DNA of 50,263 nt from Nocardia cyriacigeorgica (GTDB lineage Bacteria; Actinomycetota; Actinomycetes; Mycobacteriales; Mycobacteriaceae): positions 1-50,263 of the forward strand of contig NZ_JAAGVC010000039.1 in the NCBI RefSeq assembly GCF_010858045.1. The letters are read 5' to 3'. Below are positions 36,322 through 45,122 of the stretch, in pieces (within the stretch, counting starts at the first letter, position 1; each line of letters begins with the position of its first letter). The notes beneath the pieces were generated by a model, which made no database searches, was not told where the DNA came from, and worked only from the letters and a program-made list of their open reading frames with translations. The translations under genes and the position numbers were made by a program.

Positions 36322-36350
36322 GTTCCGTTCATGACGCACGGTTCCGTTCA
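36322..36350. promoter_or_regulatory. Direct repeats in the divergent DUF4188/patatin region
   Basis: GTTCCGTTCA occurs at 36322-36331 and 36341-36350, 19 bases apart, each followed by GAC within five bases. Such spacing fits two half-sites on nearly the same face of the helix. No regulator gene adjoins, so binding is speculative. Confidence 0.4.
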
Positions 36351-36377
36351 CGACATTTCATTCCGCGGCGGCGGTCG

Positions 36378-37325
36378 ATGACGCGCCGCGGACTCGCACT
36401 CGGGTGCGGCGGGACACTCGGATTCGCCTGGTCGGCGGCCGCACTGGCGGCCGTCAAACGAGCCATGGGCTGGGATGCGCGCGAGGCCGTCGCTATCGTC
36501 GGTGCCTCGGCCGGCGCCGAAATGGGGGCGATCCTCGGCGCGGGGATCAGCGTCCGCGAGATCAACGACGCCCTGGACGGCCGCGCCACCGATGCCCGGC
36601 TGCGCGAGCACCTCGCCTACCACCCGGGAATGCTGCCGCCGCTGCCGGCTCCCCGCTGGCCCGGGTTCGGGATGACAGCCCGGCTCGTCACCGGGGACGC
36701 GCCACCACTGGTGGCCGCGGCGGGCCTGCTGCCCCGTGGCCGCGGCGACGCCTCGTGGCTGCGCACGCTCGGCGCCGCCCTGAGCAACGACGCGGGCTGG
36801 GTGGACCATCCGGCGCTGTGGATCGGCACCACCGACGTACGCACCGGCGAGCGCGTCACCCTCGGCGCACCGGGCGCACCGTCGGCGTCACTCGGCGAGG
36901 CGATCGCCGCCTCGTGGGCCATCCCCGGATGGTTTCCACCGGTCCGGATCGGCGGCCGCGACCTGATCGACGGCGGCGCGTGCTCCACCGCGTCCGCGGA
37001 TCTGCTGCTCGACGCCGACGTCGACGAGGTCGTCGTGATCGCCCCGATGACCTCACACGGCGGCGCACCCGCCCGCGGTTTGTCGCGGTTGGAACGGCTC
37101 ATGCGGCATGCGATGACCCAGCGGCTGAACCGGGAGGTCGAACTCCTCCGCCGCGCCGGTGTCGCCGTCGTCCGCGTCGAGCCCAGCCACGCCGAACTCG
37201 ATGTCATGGGCCCCAACTTCATGGATGTCCGCAGGCGCACGGCGACCCTGGCGGCCGCACGCGCCGCCGTCCCGGCCACCATGGCCACCGCCCTCGCCGA
37301 ACGGCACCGCGGAACCGCCGCGTGA
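36378..37325 (+). CDS. Patatin-like phospholipase
   Basis: The product is 315 residues. GCGGTLGFAWSAAAL is the Gly-rich oxyanion stretch; Ser44 in GASAG is the nucleophile and the Asp of LIDGGACS completes the dyad. It should hydrolyse acyl esters of membrane or storage lipids in the cytoplasm; no signal peptide is seen. ATG 36378 is chosen because the fold begins there; in-frame starts at 36252 and 36312 would add a basic unstructured leader. The SDR gene follows after 19 bases and is likely in the same unit. Confidence 0.88.
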   Translation: MTRRGLALGCGGTLGFAWSAAALAAVKRAMGWDAREAVAIVGASAGAEMGAILGAGISVREINDALDGRATDARLREHLAYHPGMLPPLPAPRWPGFGMTARLVTGDAPPLVAAAGLLPRGRGDASWLRTLGAALSNDAGWVDHPALWIGTTDVRTGERVTLGAPGAPSASLGEAIAASWAIPGWFPPVRIGGRDLIDGGACSTASADLLLDADVDEVVVIAPMTSHGGAPARGLSRLERLMRHAMTQRLNREVELLRRAGVAVVRVEPSHAELDVMGPNFMDVRRRTATLAAARAAVPATMATALAERHRGTAA

Positions 37326-37344
37326 GCAGTCAGGAGATCGCAAG

Positions 37345-38190
37345 ATGAGCCGCTATCCCACGATCGACCTCGCGGGCGCTCTCGTCCTCATCACCGGCGG
37401 CGCCCGCGGCATCGGGCTGGCGACCGCGCAGGCGTTCCTGGCCCGGCGCGCACGGGTGGCGATCGGTGATATCGACGCCGGCCTCGCTCAGGAGGCGGCC
37501 GCGCAGCTCGGTGCCGGCGTGAGCGCGCACCACCTCGACGTCACCGACCCGGATTCGTTCGCCGAGTTCGTCACCGCCGCCGAGCGGACACACGACCGGC
37601 CCGTCGACGTCCTGGTGAACAACGCCGGGATCATGCCGAACGGGGCCTTCCTTGAGGGGACCGAGCGGATCGACCGGAGGATGATGGACGTCAACGTCCA
37701 CGGCGTCATCACCGGTATGCGCCTGGTGCTTCCCGCCATGGTGGAGCGCGGCCGGGGCCACGTCGTCAACGTCGCGTCGCTGGCCGGAAAATTTCCGCTC
37801 AAGGGCCTTGCGGTCTACAACGCCAGTAAGTTCGCCGCGGTCGGCCTGACCGCCGCGGTGCGACTGGAAATGGCCGATACCGGCGTCAGTGTGACGGCAG
37901 TGCTACCCAGTGCGGTGCGTACCGAGTTGAGCTCGGGCATCGACCTCGGCGTACTGCCCGCCGTCGACCCCGAGGACATCGCCGCCGCGATCGTCGGGTC
38001 CGTGAAAACCCGCGCGGGGGAAATCGCCGTCCCCTCCTACGTCGGGTTCGCGACGAAAACCGTCCCCTTCATCCCCGAGCGTGTCTTCCTGACCGCCCGC
38101 AAGCTGTTCCACGACGACGCGGCCATCAACGGCGTCGACGACGACGTCCGGCGGCGCTACCTCGACCGGATCGACCGCCAGGCCGAGTAG
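37345..38190 (+). CDS. Short-chain dehydrogenase/reductase
   Basis: The product is 281 residues, classical SDR type. The cofactor motif TGGARGIG is at 17-24, NNAG follows strand four, NVASLAG supplies the serine and YNASK the Tyr-Lys pair. The residue after strand two is Asp in IGDID, which favours NAD+. The longer C-terminus with VPSYVGFATKTVPFIP is typical of SDRs of the oxidoreductase group seen with lipases in actinobacteria. AGGAG lies eight bases before ATG 37345. Confidence 0.92.
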   Translation: MSRYPTIDLAGALVLITGGARGIGLATAQAFLARRARVAIGDIDAGLAQEAAAQLGAGVSAHHLDVTDPDSFAEFVTAAERTHDRPVDVLVNNAGIMPNGAFLEGTERIDRRMMDVNVHGVITGMRLVLPAMVERGRGHVVNVASLAGKFPLKGLAVYNASKFAAVGLTAAVRLEMADTGVSVTAVLPSAVRTELSSGIDLGVLPAVDPEDIAAAIVGSVKTRAGEIAVPSYVGFATKTVPFIPERVFLTARKLFHDDAAINGVDDDVRRRYLDRIDRQAE

Positions 38191-38221
38191 GGGCGCCAGA
38201 CCGTCCAGGAAGGACAGAGCA

Positions 38222-39568
38222 TCACCGAGGATCGATCTCGCGCGCCACACGGTGACCGGATTCGGCGGCGCCGTCGATGTAACCCGCCCAGCGGGTGGCT
38301 GTTTCGGTGCCCGCCCAGTGCAGTGGGCCGATCGCGGGTCGCAGGGCGTGCCCGAAGCGGGTGAGGGTGCCGGGCGCGGTGAACGCGCCGTAGCAGCCGC
38401 GGCTGTATTCCTCTTCGGCCCAATCCTTTTCGATGTAGTCGATCGGTGTGCGGGCTCGCGGGCCGAAGTAGCCGACCAGGTCGTCGACGACGAGCGCGCG
38501 ACGGTCGGCAGGATCCAATCGTGAGCCCGCGTCGGCGTGGCGGCCCTCCAGGAAACCGACGATCACCCCGGGTGATCCGTCCGGCGGGGTGTTGTCGAAC
38601 ACCGTCCCGAGTGGCCGCCGGTCGCTGACGGCTTGGCCGCTCAATCCGTCAGCGCGCCAGAACGGTTCGTCGTAGACGACGTTGACTTTGATGACGCGGC
38701 CCATCGGCATCCGCTGGACGAGCTGGTCGCGGTCGCCCGGCAGGCCGGGGGAGAAGCGGATGCGCGCGGCCAGTGGCGGCGGCACCGCGATCACCGCGCG
38801 CCGCGCTCGCACCACGGCACCGCCGGCCCGGACCCGCACACCGGCCTCGTCCCAGTCGATCTCGGTCACCGGACTGTTCAGCACTACCCGGTCGCCCAGT
38901 CGGCCGGCCAGCGTCAGCGCGATCATCTGGGTCCCACCGACCACCCGATCCTGCTGGGCGCCGCCTGCGACGCCGATCATCGCATCGACCCCGCCGCCCG
39001 CGCCGAGATAGAAGCTCGCCCACAGTGCCGACATGTCGGCCGGTTCGGTGGCGAACACCGCCTCGGTGATCACCCGGAAGAATGCCCGGCCTGTCGCGGT
39101 GTGGGTGGCGCGGCGCAACCAGGTGTCGAATGTCTGCGCATCCAGCGCCTCGGCTCGTCGCGCCCGCCAGGGTTCGATGCGCGACACCTGGCGCCCGATG
39201 CGGTCCAGTCGCCACTGTGTCTGCGCGATGTCGGCCAGGGCCAGGGGGTTCAGCGCGGGAATCCGGCCGGTGTATTCGGAGCGGACCGTGTCCAGTTCGG
39301 CGATGTGGCGGCCGGCGGTGTGCGTCGGATGCGTCTGCAAGCCCAGTTCGGTGATCAATGCCATCGCCGCATGCTGCGTCGGGCCGACCCACTGGCCGCC
39401 GACTTCGATGGGCGCGCCACCGGGCAACTCGGCGTTGAGCAGCCGCCCGCCCACCCGGTCCCGCGCCTCCAGTACCAGCACCTCGTGGCCCGCGCGCACC
39501 AGATCGCGGGCGGCGACGAGGCCGGCGATGCCCGCACCGATGACGACGACATCCACTGACTTGTCCAT
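38222..39568 (-). CDS. Flavin-containing amine oxidase
   Basis: The product is 448 residues. The FAD motif VVVIGAGIAGLVAARDL is at the N-terminus, followed by LEARDRVGGRL and GGQWVGPTQHA, which are monoamine/putrescine oxidase signatures. The C-terminal part shows EYSRGCYGAF (the cysteine position that is flavinylated in MAO) and LHWAGTETATRWAGYIDGA. It should oxidise a primary amine to the aldehyde with release of ammonia and peroxide. The divergent TetR gene starts 64 bases away with a palindrome between, so amine-dependent induction is likely. Confidence 0.93.
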   Translation of the reverse strand: MDKSVDVVVIGAGIAGLVAARDLVRAGHEVLVLEARDRVGGRLLNAELPGGAPIEVGGQWVGPTQHAAMALITELGLQTHPTHTAGRHIAELDTVRSEYTGRIPALNPLALADIAQTQWRLDRIGRQVSRIEPWRARRAEALDAQTFDTWLRRATHTATGRAFFRVITEAVFATEPADMSALWASFYLGAGGGVDAMIGVAGGAQQDRVVGGTQMIALTLAGRLGDRVVLNSPVTEIDWDEAGVRVRAGGAVVRARRAVIAVPPPLAARIRFSPGLPGDRDQLVQRMPMGRVIKVNVVYDEPFWRADGLSGQAVSDRRPLGTVFDNTPPDGSPGVIVGFLEGRHADAGSRLDPADRRALVVDDLVGYFGPRARTPIDYIEKDWAEEEYSRGCYGAFTAPGTLTRFGHALRPAIGPLHWAGTETATRWAGYIDGAAESGHRVAREIDPR

Positions 39569-39601
39569 CTCGATCCTCCAGAATCATGCACCGCGCATCT
39601 G

Positions 39602-39618
39602 ACATACAGCGTGTATGT
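39602..39618. promoter_or_regulatory. TetR operator between amine oxidase and TetR genes
   Basis: ACATACAGCGTGTATGT is a perfect palindrome of 7-bp arms around GCG. It lies 15 bases before the TetR start (39633) and 33 bases before the oxidase start, where a bound dimer would repress both genes. Confidence 0.8.
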
Positions 39619-39632
39619 GGTAAACGTACTGT

Positions 39633-40235
39633 ATGGCGTCGCTGCGTGACAAGCACATCGAGGACACTCGCCGGGCACTACTTGATACCGCCGCGCGATT
39701 GTTCGCGGAGCGGGAATACACCGATCTGTCCGCCGAGGAGCTCGTGCGTACCGCCGGATTGACCCGAGGTGCGCTGTATCACCACTTCGACGGCAAGAAG
39801 GGGTTGTTCGAGGCGGTCGTCGACGAACTGGAAGTCCGTGCAGCGCAACGCATCAGAGCTGCCATCGACTCCGCGACGGACCCGGCCGAACGTGTCGATC
39901 GTGGTCTGGAGGCATTCCTCGACGTCTGCGTGGAACCCGATTACCGCCATATCGTGCTGCTGCAAGCTCCGATCGCACTGGGCTGGCGGCGCTGGCGGGA
40001 AGTGGACCGGCGTCACCTGAACAACCTGGTGCTCGAGGGCGCGCGCACCCTGCTCGACGCCGGCGTGATACAGCCGCACCCGCCGGAATTGGTGGCGAGC
40101 GCGCTGTACGGCGCGCTGACCGAGATGTCACTGACCATCGCCGAATCCGACGACGTCGAGAAGGGCCGGGCCGAAGCCGCCGCCGTGGCACGCGCTCTGT
40201 TGAGTGGCCTCGCCGCCGGGCAGTCACGGGGATGA
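39633..40235 (+). CDS. TetR/AcrR family regulator of the amine oxidase
   Basis: The product is 200 residues. The N-terminal domain reads RRALLDTAARLFAEREY, then LSAEELVRTAGLTRGALYHH, a canonical TetR helix-turn-helix, and KKGLFEAVVDELE. The remainder is a helical ligand domain. It is divergent from the amine oxidase and probably represses it and itself through the palindrome at 39602. Start ATG 39633; no strong ribosome binding site is seen. Confidence 0.9.
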   Translation: MASLRDKHIEDTRRALLDTAARLFAEREYTDLSAEELVRTAGLTRGALYHHFDGKKGLFEAVVDELEVRAAQRIRAAIDSATDPAERVDRGLEAFLDVCVEPDYRHIVLLQAPIALGWRRWREVDRRHLNNLVLEGARTLLDAGVIQPHPPELVASALYGALTEMSLTIAESDDVEKGRAEAAAVARALLSGLAAGQSRG

Positions 40236-40487
40236 TGCTGCTCGGACTCGGTGGGGTCCGAACGCATCGCGCTCATGCGCGTCGATATCGAGGCTCGGTC
40301 GACATGAGCCGGCTCGGGCGGCTGCGCTGTGTGCCGCGCCTGCGGAAGTGACGGCGTCCGTCATCGGTGCCGACATCACCGATGAATTCCTCGCGTGTCC
40401 GCCGTCGATACCTCTGGATGCACCGCTTGCGGTGTGTCGGAACCAATCGATCCGGACGATGATCCGGTGGGGCAGGTGGGAGGCGCG
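40236..40487. other. Noncoding gap before the monooxygenase gene
   Basis: No convincing gene on either strand. CACCGC-TT-GCGGTG (40421-40434) is a symmetric site about 50 bases before GTG 40488 and may be an operator of that gene. No matching copy is seen elsewhere in the window. Confidence 0.35.
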
Positions 40488-41708
40488 GTGAGCGGTATCA
40501 GGGTGTTGGTGGCGGGAGCGAGCATAGCGGGGCCCGCGCTGGCCCACTGGCTGCACCGGCGTGGTGCCGCGGTGACCGTGGTGGAACGAGCCGCCGAACT
40601 GCGCCCCGGTGGCCAGGCCGTGGACGCGCGTGGTGTGACCAAGGACGTCATCCGGCGGATGGGGCTGGACTCCGCGGTTCGCGCGGCCTGCACCCAGACC
40701 GTCGGCGCACACACCGTGGACGCGGACGGGAACGTGCTGGAGACCTTCCGCGTGGACGACGACGGCGGCGACGGCTTCATCGCGGAGATCGAGATCCTGC
40801 GCGGTGACTTGTCGCAGGTGCTCTACGAGGACACCCGTGCGGAGGTCGAATACATCTTCGGCGACCGGATCGCCGAGCTGTCCCAGGACGCGGACGGGGT
40901 CGAGGTGGTCTTCGGCAGCGGTGATCGACGGCGGTTCGAGCTGGTGGTCGGCGCCGACGGGCTGCATTCGGCGCTGCGCGCGATGGTATTCGGACCGCAT
41001 GAGCAGTTCGTCCGCCACCTCGGCCATGTGCTGGCCTTCTTCAGCGTCCCCAATGAGTTCGGGCTCGATACCTGGCTGCTCGAGTATCAGGAGGCCGGGC
41101 GCTCGGCCGGGCTGCGGCCGATCCGGGACGCCACCCGGGCGATGGCGATGTTCTCCTTTCCCGCGGCCGACGTCGACGTCGATTACCGCGATATCGATGC
41201 GCAGAAGCGGCTGCTGCGTGAGCGGATGGACGGCTTCGGCTGGTTGACCCCGCGCATCCTCGCGCACCTGGACGATGCCCCGGACTTCTATCTCGACCAG
41301 GTCGCCCAAGTGGCCATGGACCGCTGGTCACGTGGGCGGGTGGGGCTGCTCGGCGACGCCGCGTTCAGTTCCTCGCCGATGTCGGGCCAGGGCACCGGGC
41401 TGGCGCTGGTCGGCGCCTACGTGCTGGCCGGCGAGTTGGCCGCTGCCGGATGGGATCCGGAGATCGGTTTCGCCCGCTACGAGGCGCGGATGCGCTCGTT
41501 CGTCGAGGCCAATCAGGAGATCGCCCGATTGAACGCTCGCAGCCGCGACGTCACCGGGACCGATGGTGAGCCGGGCCCCGATTTCACCGGGGAGTGGTTC
41601 GCCGAGCTGGTCGAGCGCGCCATCAATGGAGTCGAGCTACCCGATTACGCGGGGCTGCCGGATTCCGGAGTCCCGGCCGTTGCTGCCACCGCGCCGGCCG
41701 AGCCGTAA
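40488..41708 (+). CDS. FAD-dependent monooxygenase (PHBH/TetX fold)
   Basis: The product is 406 residues. VLVAGASIAGPALAHWL is the FAD dinucleotide motif, VVGADGLHSALR the DG motif and GLLGDAAFSSSPMSGQGTG the GD motif, all three of class A flavin monooxygenases. The class hydroxylates aromatic compounds or tetracycline-like substrates with NAD(P)H. GTG 40488 (GGGAGG upstream) is chosen over GTG/ATG-type starts near 40395 because the flavin motif starts there. The TetR gene 79 bases downstream may regulate it, but the operator seen lies between them. Confidence 0.9.
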   Translation: MSGIRVLVAGASIAGPALAHWLHRRGAAVTVVERAAELRPGGQAVDARGVTKDVIRRMGLDSAVRAACTQTVGAHTVDADGNVLETFRVDDDGGDGFIAEIEILRGDLSQVLYEDTRAEVEYIFGDRIAELSQDADGVEVVFGSGDRRRFELVVGADGLHSALRAMVFGPHEQFVRHLGHVLAFFSVPNEFGLDTWLLEYQEAGRSAGLRPIRDATRAMAMFSFPAADVDVDYRDIDAQKRLLRERMDGFGWLTPRILAHLDDAPDFYLDQVAQVAMDRWSRGRVGLLGDAAFSSSPMSGQGTGLALVGAYVLAGELAAAGWDPEIGFARYEARMRSFVEANQEIARLNARSRDVTGTDGEPGPDFTGEWFAELVERAINGVELPDYAGLPDSGVPAVAATAPAEP

Positions 41709-41739
41709 CTCACCGGTCAGCGGCGTTCCACGCGGTTCA

Positions 41740-41767
41740 GGAACGATCGTTCTTGACTGATCGTTCC
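41740..41767. promoter_or_regulatory. Operator overlapping the -35 of the second TetR gene
   Basis: GGAACGATC (41740-41748) pairs with GATCGTTCC (41759-41767) across ten bases, and GAACGATCGTTC (41741-41752) is itself a perfect palindrome. TTGACT (41753-41758) in the spacer is a good -35, with CATGCT 17 bases on as a weak -10. This arrangement suits autorepression by the TetR protein encoded at 41788. Confidence 0.75.
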
Positions 41768-41787
41768 TCAACTGGCATGCTGTGGTC

Positions 41788-42279
41788 ATGGGAAGGCCGC
41801 GGGGTTTCGACGAGGATGAGGTGATCGCCGCGGCGGCGAGGTTGTTCGCCGAGCGGGCCTATGACGGTGTGTCGGTGGACGATCTGGTGAACCGGCTCGG
41901 CGTCCATCGCAACAGCCTGTACAAGGTGTTCGGAAGCAAGCGAGGCCTGTATCTGGCCGCGCTGCGTTGGTACGTCGAGCACCGGCTGCATCCAGTGCTC
42001 GCACGGGTCGTCGACGAGCCGAACCTGCGCGAAACTTTGCCGGCGGCAGCCGATCTGGACTTTCTGTTGCTGGCGGCGGTCGAGCGTGCACCGGTCGATC
42101 CGGACGTCGCTCGCGAGATTGCCGCCGCCCTGGATGCGCTCGACGCGGCTGTGTCGGACGGTGCCACCCCCACCGGTGACACCGCCGCGCTGTCGGCGAC
42201 GGTCCTCGGTCTGCGCCTGCGGGCCAGGGCGAGCGGAAGCCTCCTATCCCATCCGTCCGAGCGTGATCGAGAGGAATGA
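41788..42279 (+). CDS. TetR family regulator, short
   Basis: The product is 163 residues, shorter than the usual 190-200. GRPRGFDEDEVIAAAARLFA and VDDLVNRLGVHRNSLYKVFG form the DNA-binding domain, followed by KRGLYLAALRWYVEH. The ligand domain appears trimmed at its C-terminal end. ATG 41788 is the start. The stop overlaps the ATG of the next gene. Autoregulation through the palindrome at 41740 is likely; the upstream flavin monooxygenase is the best candidate target. Confidence 0.85.
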   Translation: MGRPRGFDEDEVIAAAARLFAERAYDGVSVDDLVNRLGVHRNSLYKVFGSKRGLYLAALRWYVEHRLHPVLARVVDEPNLRETLPAAADLDFLLLAAVERAPVDPDVAREIAAALDALDAAVSDGATPTGDTAALSATVLGLRLRARASGSLLSHPSERDREE

Positions 42280-42650
42280 CGTTGGCCAAGGTAGCGATTC
42301 GCGAGAGAACTCTGGTCGTCGAGATGGAGGGCCTGAGCAAACTCTGGGCCCTGAAGAGCCGCCTGGAGATTCCGCTGGCCAACGTCCGCGGCGCGACCGT
42401 CGATCCCGGAGTGGTGAAGGAGTCCAAGGGCATTCGCGCCCCCGGCACCTACCTGCCCGGCGTCATCACCGCAGGCACCTTCTACACCGGGGGTGAGCGG
42501 GTGTTCTGGGACGTCCGCGACGCGAGCCGCGCCGTCGTCATCGAACTGCGCGACGAACGCTACGCCCGCCTGATCATCCAGGTCGACGACCCCCGCGCCA
42601 CCGTCGACCTCATCGACCAGGCGATCCCGCCGAGCCGCCCCGACCGCTGA
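42276..42650 (+). CDS. Hypothetical protein, 124 residues
   Basis: A small soluble protein starting MTLAKVAIRERTLVVEMEG. It reads as alternating beta strands with one C-terminal helix (ATVDLIDQAIPP), which resembles a bacterial PH-like domain; this is only a pattern guess. ATG 42276 overlaps the TetR stop, but TTG 42282 has GAGAGGA at better spacing and would start MAKVAIRERT. No family is recognised. Confidence 0.65.
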   Translation: MTLAKVAIRERTLVVEMEGLSKLWALKSRLEIPLANVRGATVDPGVVKESKGIRAPGTYLPGVITAGTFYTGGERVFWDVRDASRAVVIELRDERYARLIIQVDDPRATVDLIDQAIPPSRPDR

Positions 42651-42730
42651 CCCCGCCCGGGTCAGCGCGGCACGAACCCCACGGCCGCGCTCCGCCCGGG
42701 AAGCGGCTATCACCGCGGGCGGTTGCGACG

Positions 42731-42764
42731 AGTGCACCGGCGTCATGGCCTGAACCGGTGCACT
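42731..42764. terminator. Bidirectional hairpin between convergent genes
   Basis: AGTGCACCGG (42731-42740) and CCGGTGCACT (42755-42764) pair perfectly over ten bases around a 14-base loop. It stands in the 268-base gap between the small + strand gene (ends 42650) and the - strand pseudogene (ends 42919), the place expected for a shared terminator. It has no T tract on either side. Confidence 0.6.
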
Positions 42765-42918
42765 CTTGATCACCGATTTGCCCGGGCAGATCGCTGACCT
42801 GCTGTAGCGGTACCCGCCATCGCGGTCACCACACCCCGTCACGGACACGCCTCACGTCGTGATCCGGCCGTGTCTCGAGGCGGACGTGCGATCGACCGCG
42901 ATACGCGATACTTGCGCC

Positions 42919-43908
42919 TCACGGCGTCTTGCGAGTCGCGCGGCCGCCCTTCGACAGCTGCACCGGCAGTTTGACGTGGCGGCTGAGCTTGGCGGCGAGC
43001 GGCGGGGTGCTGCTGACCTGCTCCTTGTAGATGACCGCCGCTCTGCCTGTGAGGTACCACCGGTTCGGCGTGTCGTCGGCATTGGTGAACTGGATGACCG
43101 CGTCCTTGCGGCCGAGGCTGACCGGCTGGTGGAAATAGCCGAAGCGCAACGGCTTCACCGGCTTGCCGCGCAGCAGCCGGTCGATGACCGAAGCGGTGTA
43201 ATCGGCGGTGACAACCCCGCTTTGGCACGTGCCGTGCAACTGCCCCCACGCTTGACGGACCAGCGCGGCGTCACCGATGGCGTGAATGTCGGGGTGCGAT
43301 ATCGAGCGCAGGGTCGCATCGGTGACGATCAGCCCGCGCGCGTCGGTCGCGATTCCGGCCCGCGCGGCGAGGGGAGCCACCTTTACTCCGGTGGTCCACA
43401 GGATGAGGTCCGAGGCAAGGGTGTCGCCGTTGTCGAGGTGCACCGCATCGGGAAGCACCTTGGTGACCTTCGTTCCGACGGTGCGCACCACACCCAGCTC
43501 GTCCAGGACGCGATTCATGTAGCGGCGAGCCTTGTCGCCCATCATCGCCCCGGGCTCGGTGGCGCTGATCAGGTTGACGGTCACCCCAGGGTGCGCTTCG
43601 GCGATTTCGGCGGCGGCCTCGATCCCGGTGAGGCCGCCGCCGCAAACGGTGACCGTGCCGCCGGCGGCCGCGGTCTCGGCCAGCCGCTTCGAGAAGTCGC
43701 GGGCCAGGCGGGGGTCGTCGAGCGTCCAGGCGTGCTCGGCCGCGCCGGGGACGATGCCGGTGTCGGTGGTGCTGCCGAGGGCGTAGACGAGCGTGTCGTA
43801 GTGCAGGGTGGCCCCGCTGTCGAGGGTGACGGTCCGCGCGGCAGTGTCGATAGCGGTAGCGGCGGCCTGGCTATTACGCCATGGCGGTGACGCGGCGGCG
43901 GCGCGACG
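42919..43908 (-). pseudogene. 5'-truncated paralogue of the FAD oxidoreductase
   Basis: The minus frame is open from 43908 to the stop at 42919 (about 330 codons) and reads as the C-terminal four fifths of an NDH-2-like FAD oxidoreductase: TLHYDTLVYALGSTTDTG, then VTVCGGGLTGIEAAAEIAE (second dinucleotide motif), RSISHPDIHAIGDAAL and FGYFHQPVSLGRKDAVIQF. The first 80 or so residues with the FAD-binding motif are missing. No ATG, GTG or TTG occurs in frame before GTG 43584. The open frame overlaps the end of the intact paralogue upstream by 35 bases in another phase. Deletion between tandem copies is the simplest cause; translation from 43584 would give a 221-residue fragment without FAD site. 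Confidence 0.75.
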
Positions 43909-45037
43909 GCATCATGGAGGTCGGGTGTGAGGTGCTCCAGACAGCGCTCTTGCAGATGAACTCCTTGAGTCGCGCGGCCGATCGGCCGGTCACCGCGGAG
44001 GATTTGGGCCGGTCGTCCGGGGTGACCCACTGCACGATGCCGTCACGCCTGCCGAGGCTGATGCACTGGGCGGAGTAACCGATCTCGTTGCGCGGCACCG
44101 CGCGGCCGGCCAAGCGGGCAGCGATGACGTCGGCGGCGTACTGAGCCGACGGGACTCCCGACGCGCAGGACATGCGCAGCGGCACACCGTTCTTACCGGG
44201 TGCGAGCGCGGCGTCCCCGACGGCGTAGACATCCGGGTGCGATATCGACCGCATCGTGTCGTCGACAACGATCTGCCCGCTGCCGGACACCTCGAGGGTC
44301 GAGGCCGCGGCGATCGGGTGCGCGGCGAATCCGGCTGTCCAGACCGTGAGCTGCGATCGGATCGTTCGCCCGTCGACGGCGACCACGCCGTCACGCTCGA
44401 CCCGCGTGATGTCGGTGTGCTCGTGCACGGTGATACCGAGTCTGGCGAACGCCGTGTGCAGGTGTTGCCGTGCCTTCTCGCTCAGCCACTCGCCGAGCCG
44501 GCCACGCACAGCGATGGCGACCTCGAGATCCGGTCGGGCGTCGGCGATTTCGGAGGCGGCTTCGATGCCGGTGAGCCCGCCACCGGCGATCAGCACGGTC
44601 GCTCCCGCGTCGAGGCCTGCCAGCCGATCGCGCACCCGCAGCGCCGACTGCTTACCGGCGATATCGAGCGCGTATTCGGCTACTCCGGGCACGCCGCCGT
44701 GTGCTGCGGCGCTGCCGAGGGCGTAGACGAGGGTGTCGTAGGTCATGGCGCGATCGCCGTCGGCATCGGCGAGGGTGACGGTCTTGCGGTCGGCGTCGAC
44801 CGCCTGGACCCGCGCCACCAGCACGCGCACACCGGTACCGGCGAACACATCGGTCAGCGAACGGCGGCGAAGCCGCTGACCGGTCGCGACCTGATGCATG
44901 CGGATCCGCTCGACGAACTCGGAGTCGGCGTTGACGAGGGTGATGTCGACGTCGGCGGGGTGCAGCCGCCGGGCGAGGCGGCCGGCGGCGTTGGCTCCGG
45001 CGTAGCCGGCGCCGAGGACGACGATGCGGTGCTTCAT
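43874..45037 (-). CDS. NAD(P)/FAD-dependent oxidoreductase (NDH-2-like)
   Basis: The product is 387 residues. IVVLGAGYAGANAAGRLARR binds FAD, TYDTLVYALGS closes the first domain, VLIAGGGLTGIEAASEIAD binds NAD(P)H and SISHPDVYAVGDAAL is the FAD-ribose motif. The C-terminus lacks the membrane helix of true NDH-2 and ends HPTSMMPSRRRRVTAMA. It should pass electrons from NAD(P)H to a quinone or small acceptor. AGGAG precedes ATG 45037. It follows an ECF41-type sigma factor gene by 85 bases; such sigma factors typically adjoin an oxidoreductase, carboxymuconolactone decarboxylase or epimerase gene that they control. Confidence 0.88.
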   Translation of the reverse strand: MKHRIVVLGAGYAGANAAGRLARRLHPADVDITLVNADSEFVERIRMHQVATGQRLRRRSLTDVFAGTGVRVLVARVQAVDADRKTVTLADADGDRAMTYDTLVYALGSAAAHGGVPGVAEYALDIAGKQSALRVRDRLAGLDAGATVLIAGGGLTGIEAASEIADARPDLEVAIAVRGRLGEWLSEKARQHLHTAFARLGITVHEHTDITRVERDGVVAVDGRTIRSQLTVWTAGFAAHPIAAASTLEVSGSGQIVVDDTMRSISHPDVYAVGDAALAPGKNGVPLRMSCASGVPSAQYAADVIAARLAGRAVPRNEIGYSAQCISLGRRDGIVQWVTPDDRPKSSAVTGRSAARLKEFICKSAVWSTSHPTSMMPSRRRRVTAMA

Positions 45038-45122
45038 GGTCTTGCTCCTGTCTGGCGGTGGTGTTCGGTACCTGAACCGGACAGCAGCGCGAAATCTGAC
45101 AGGAAGCAGACTGTGAGCTACA

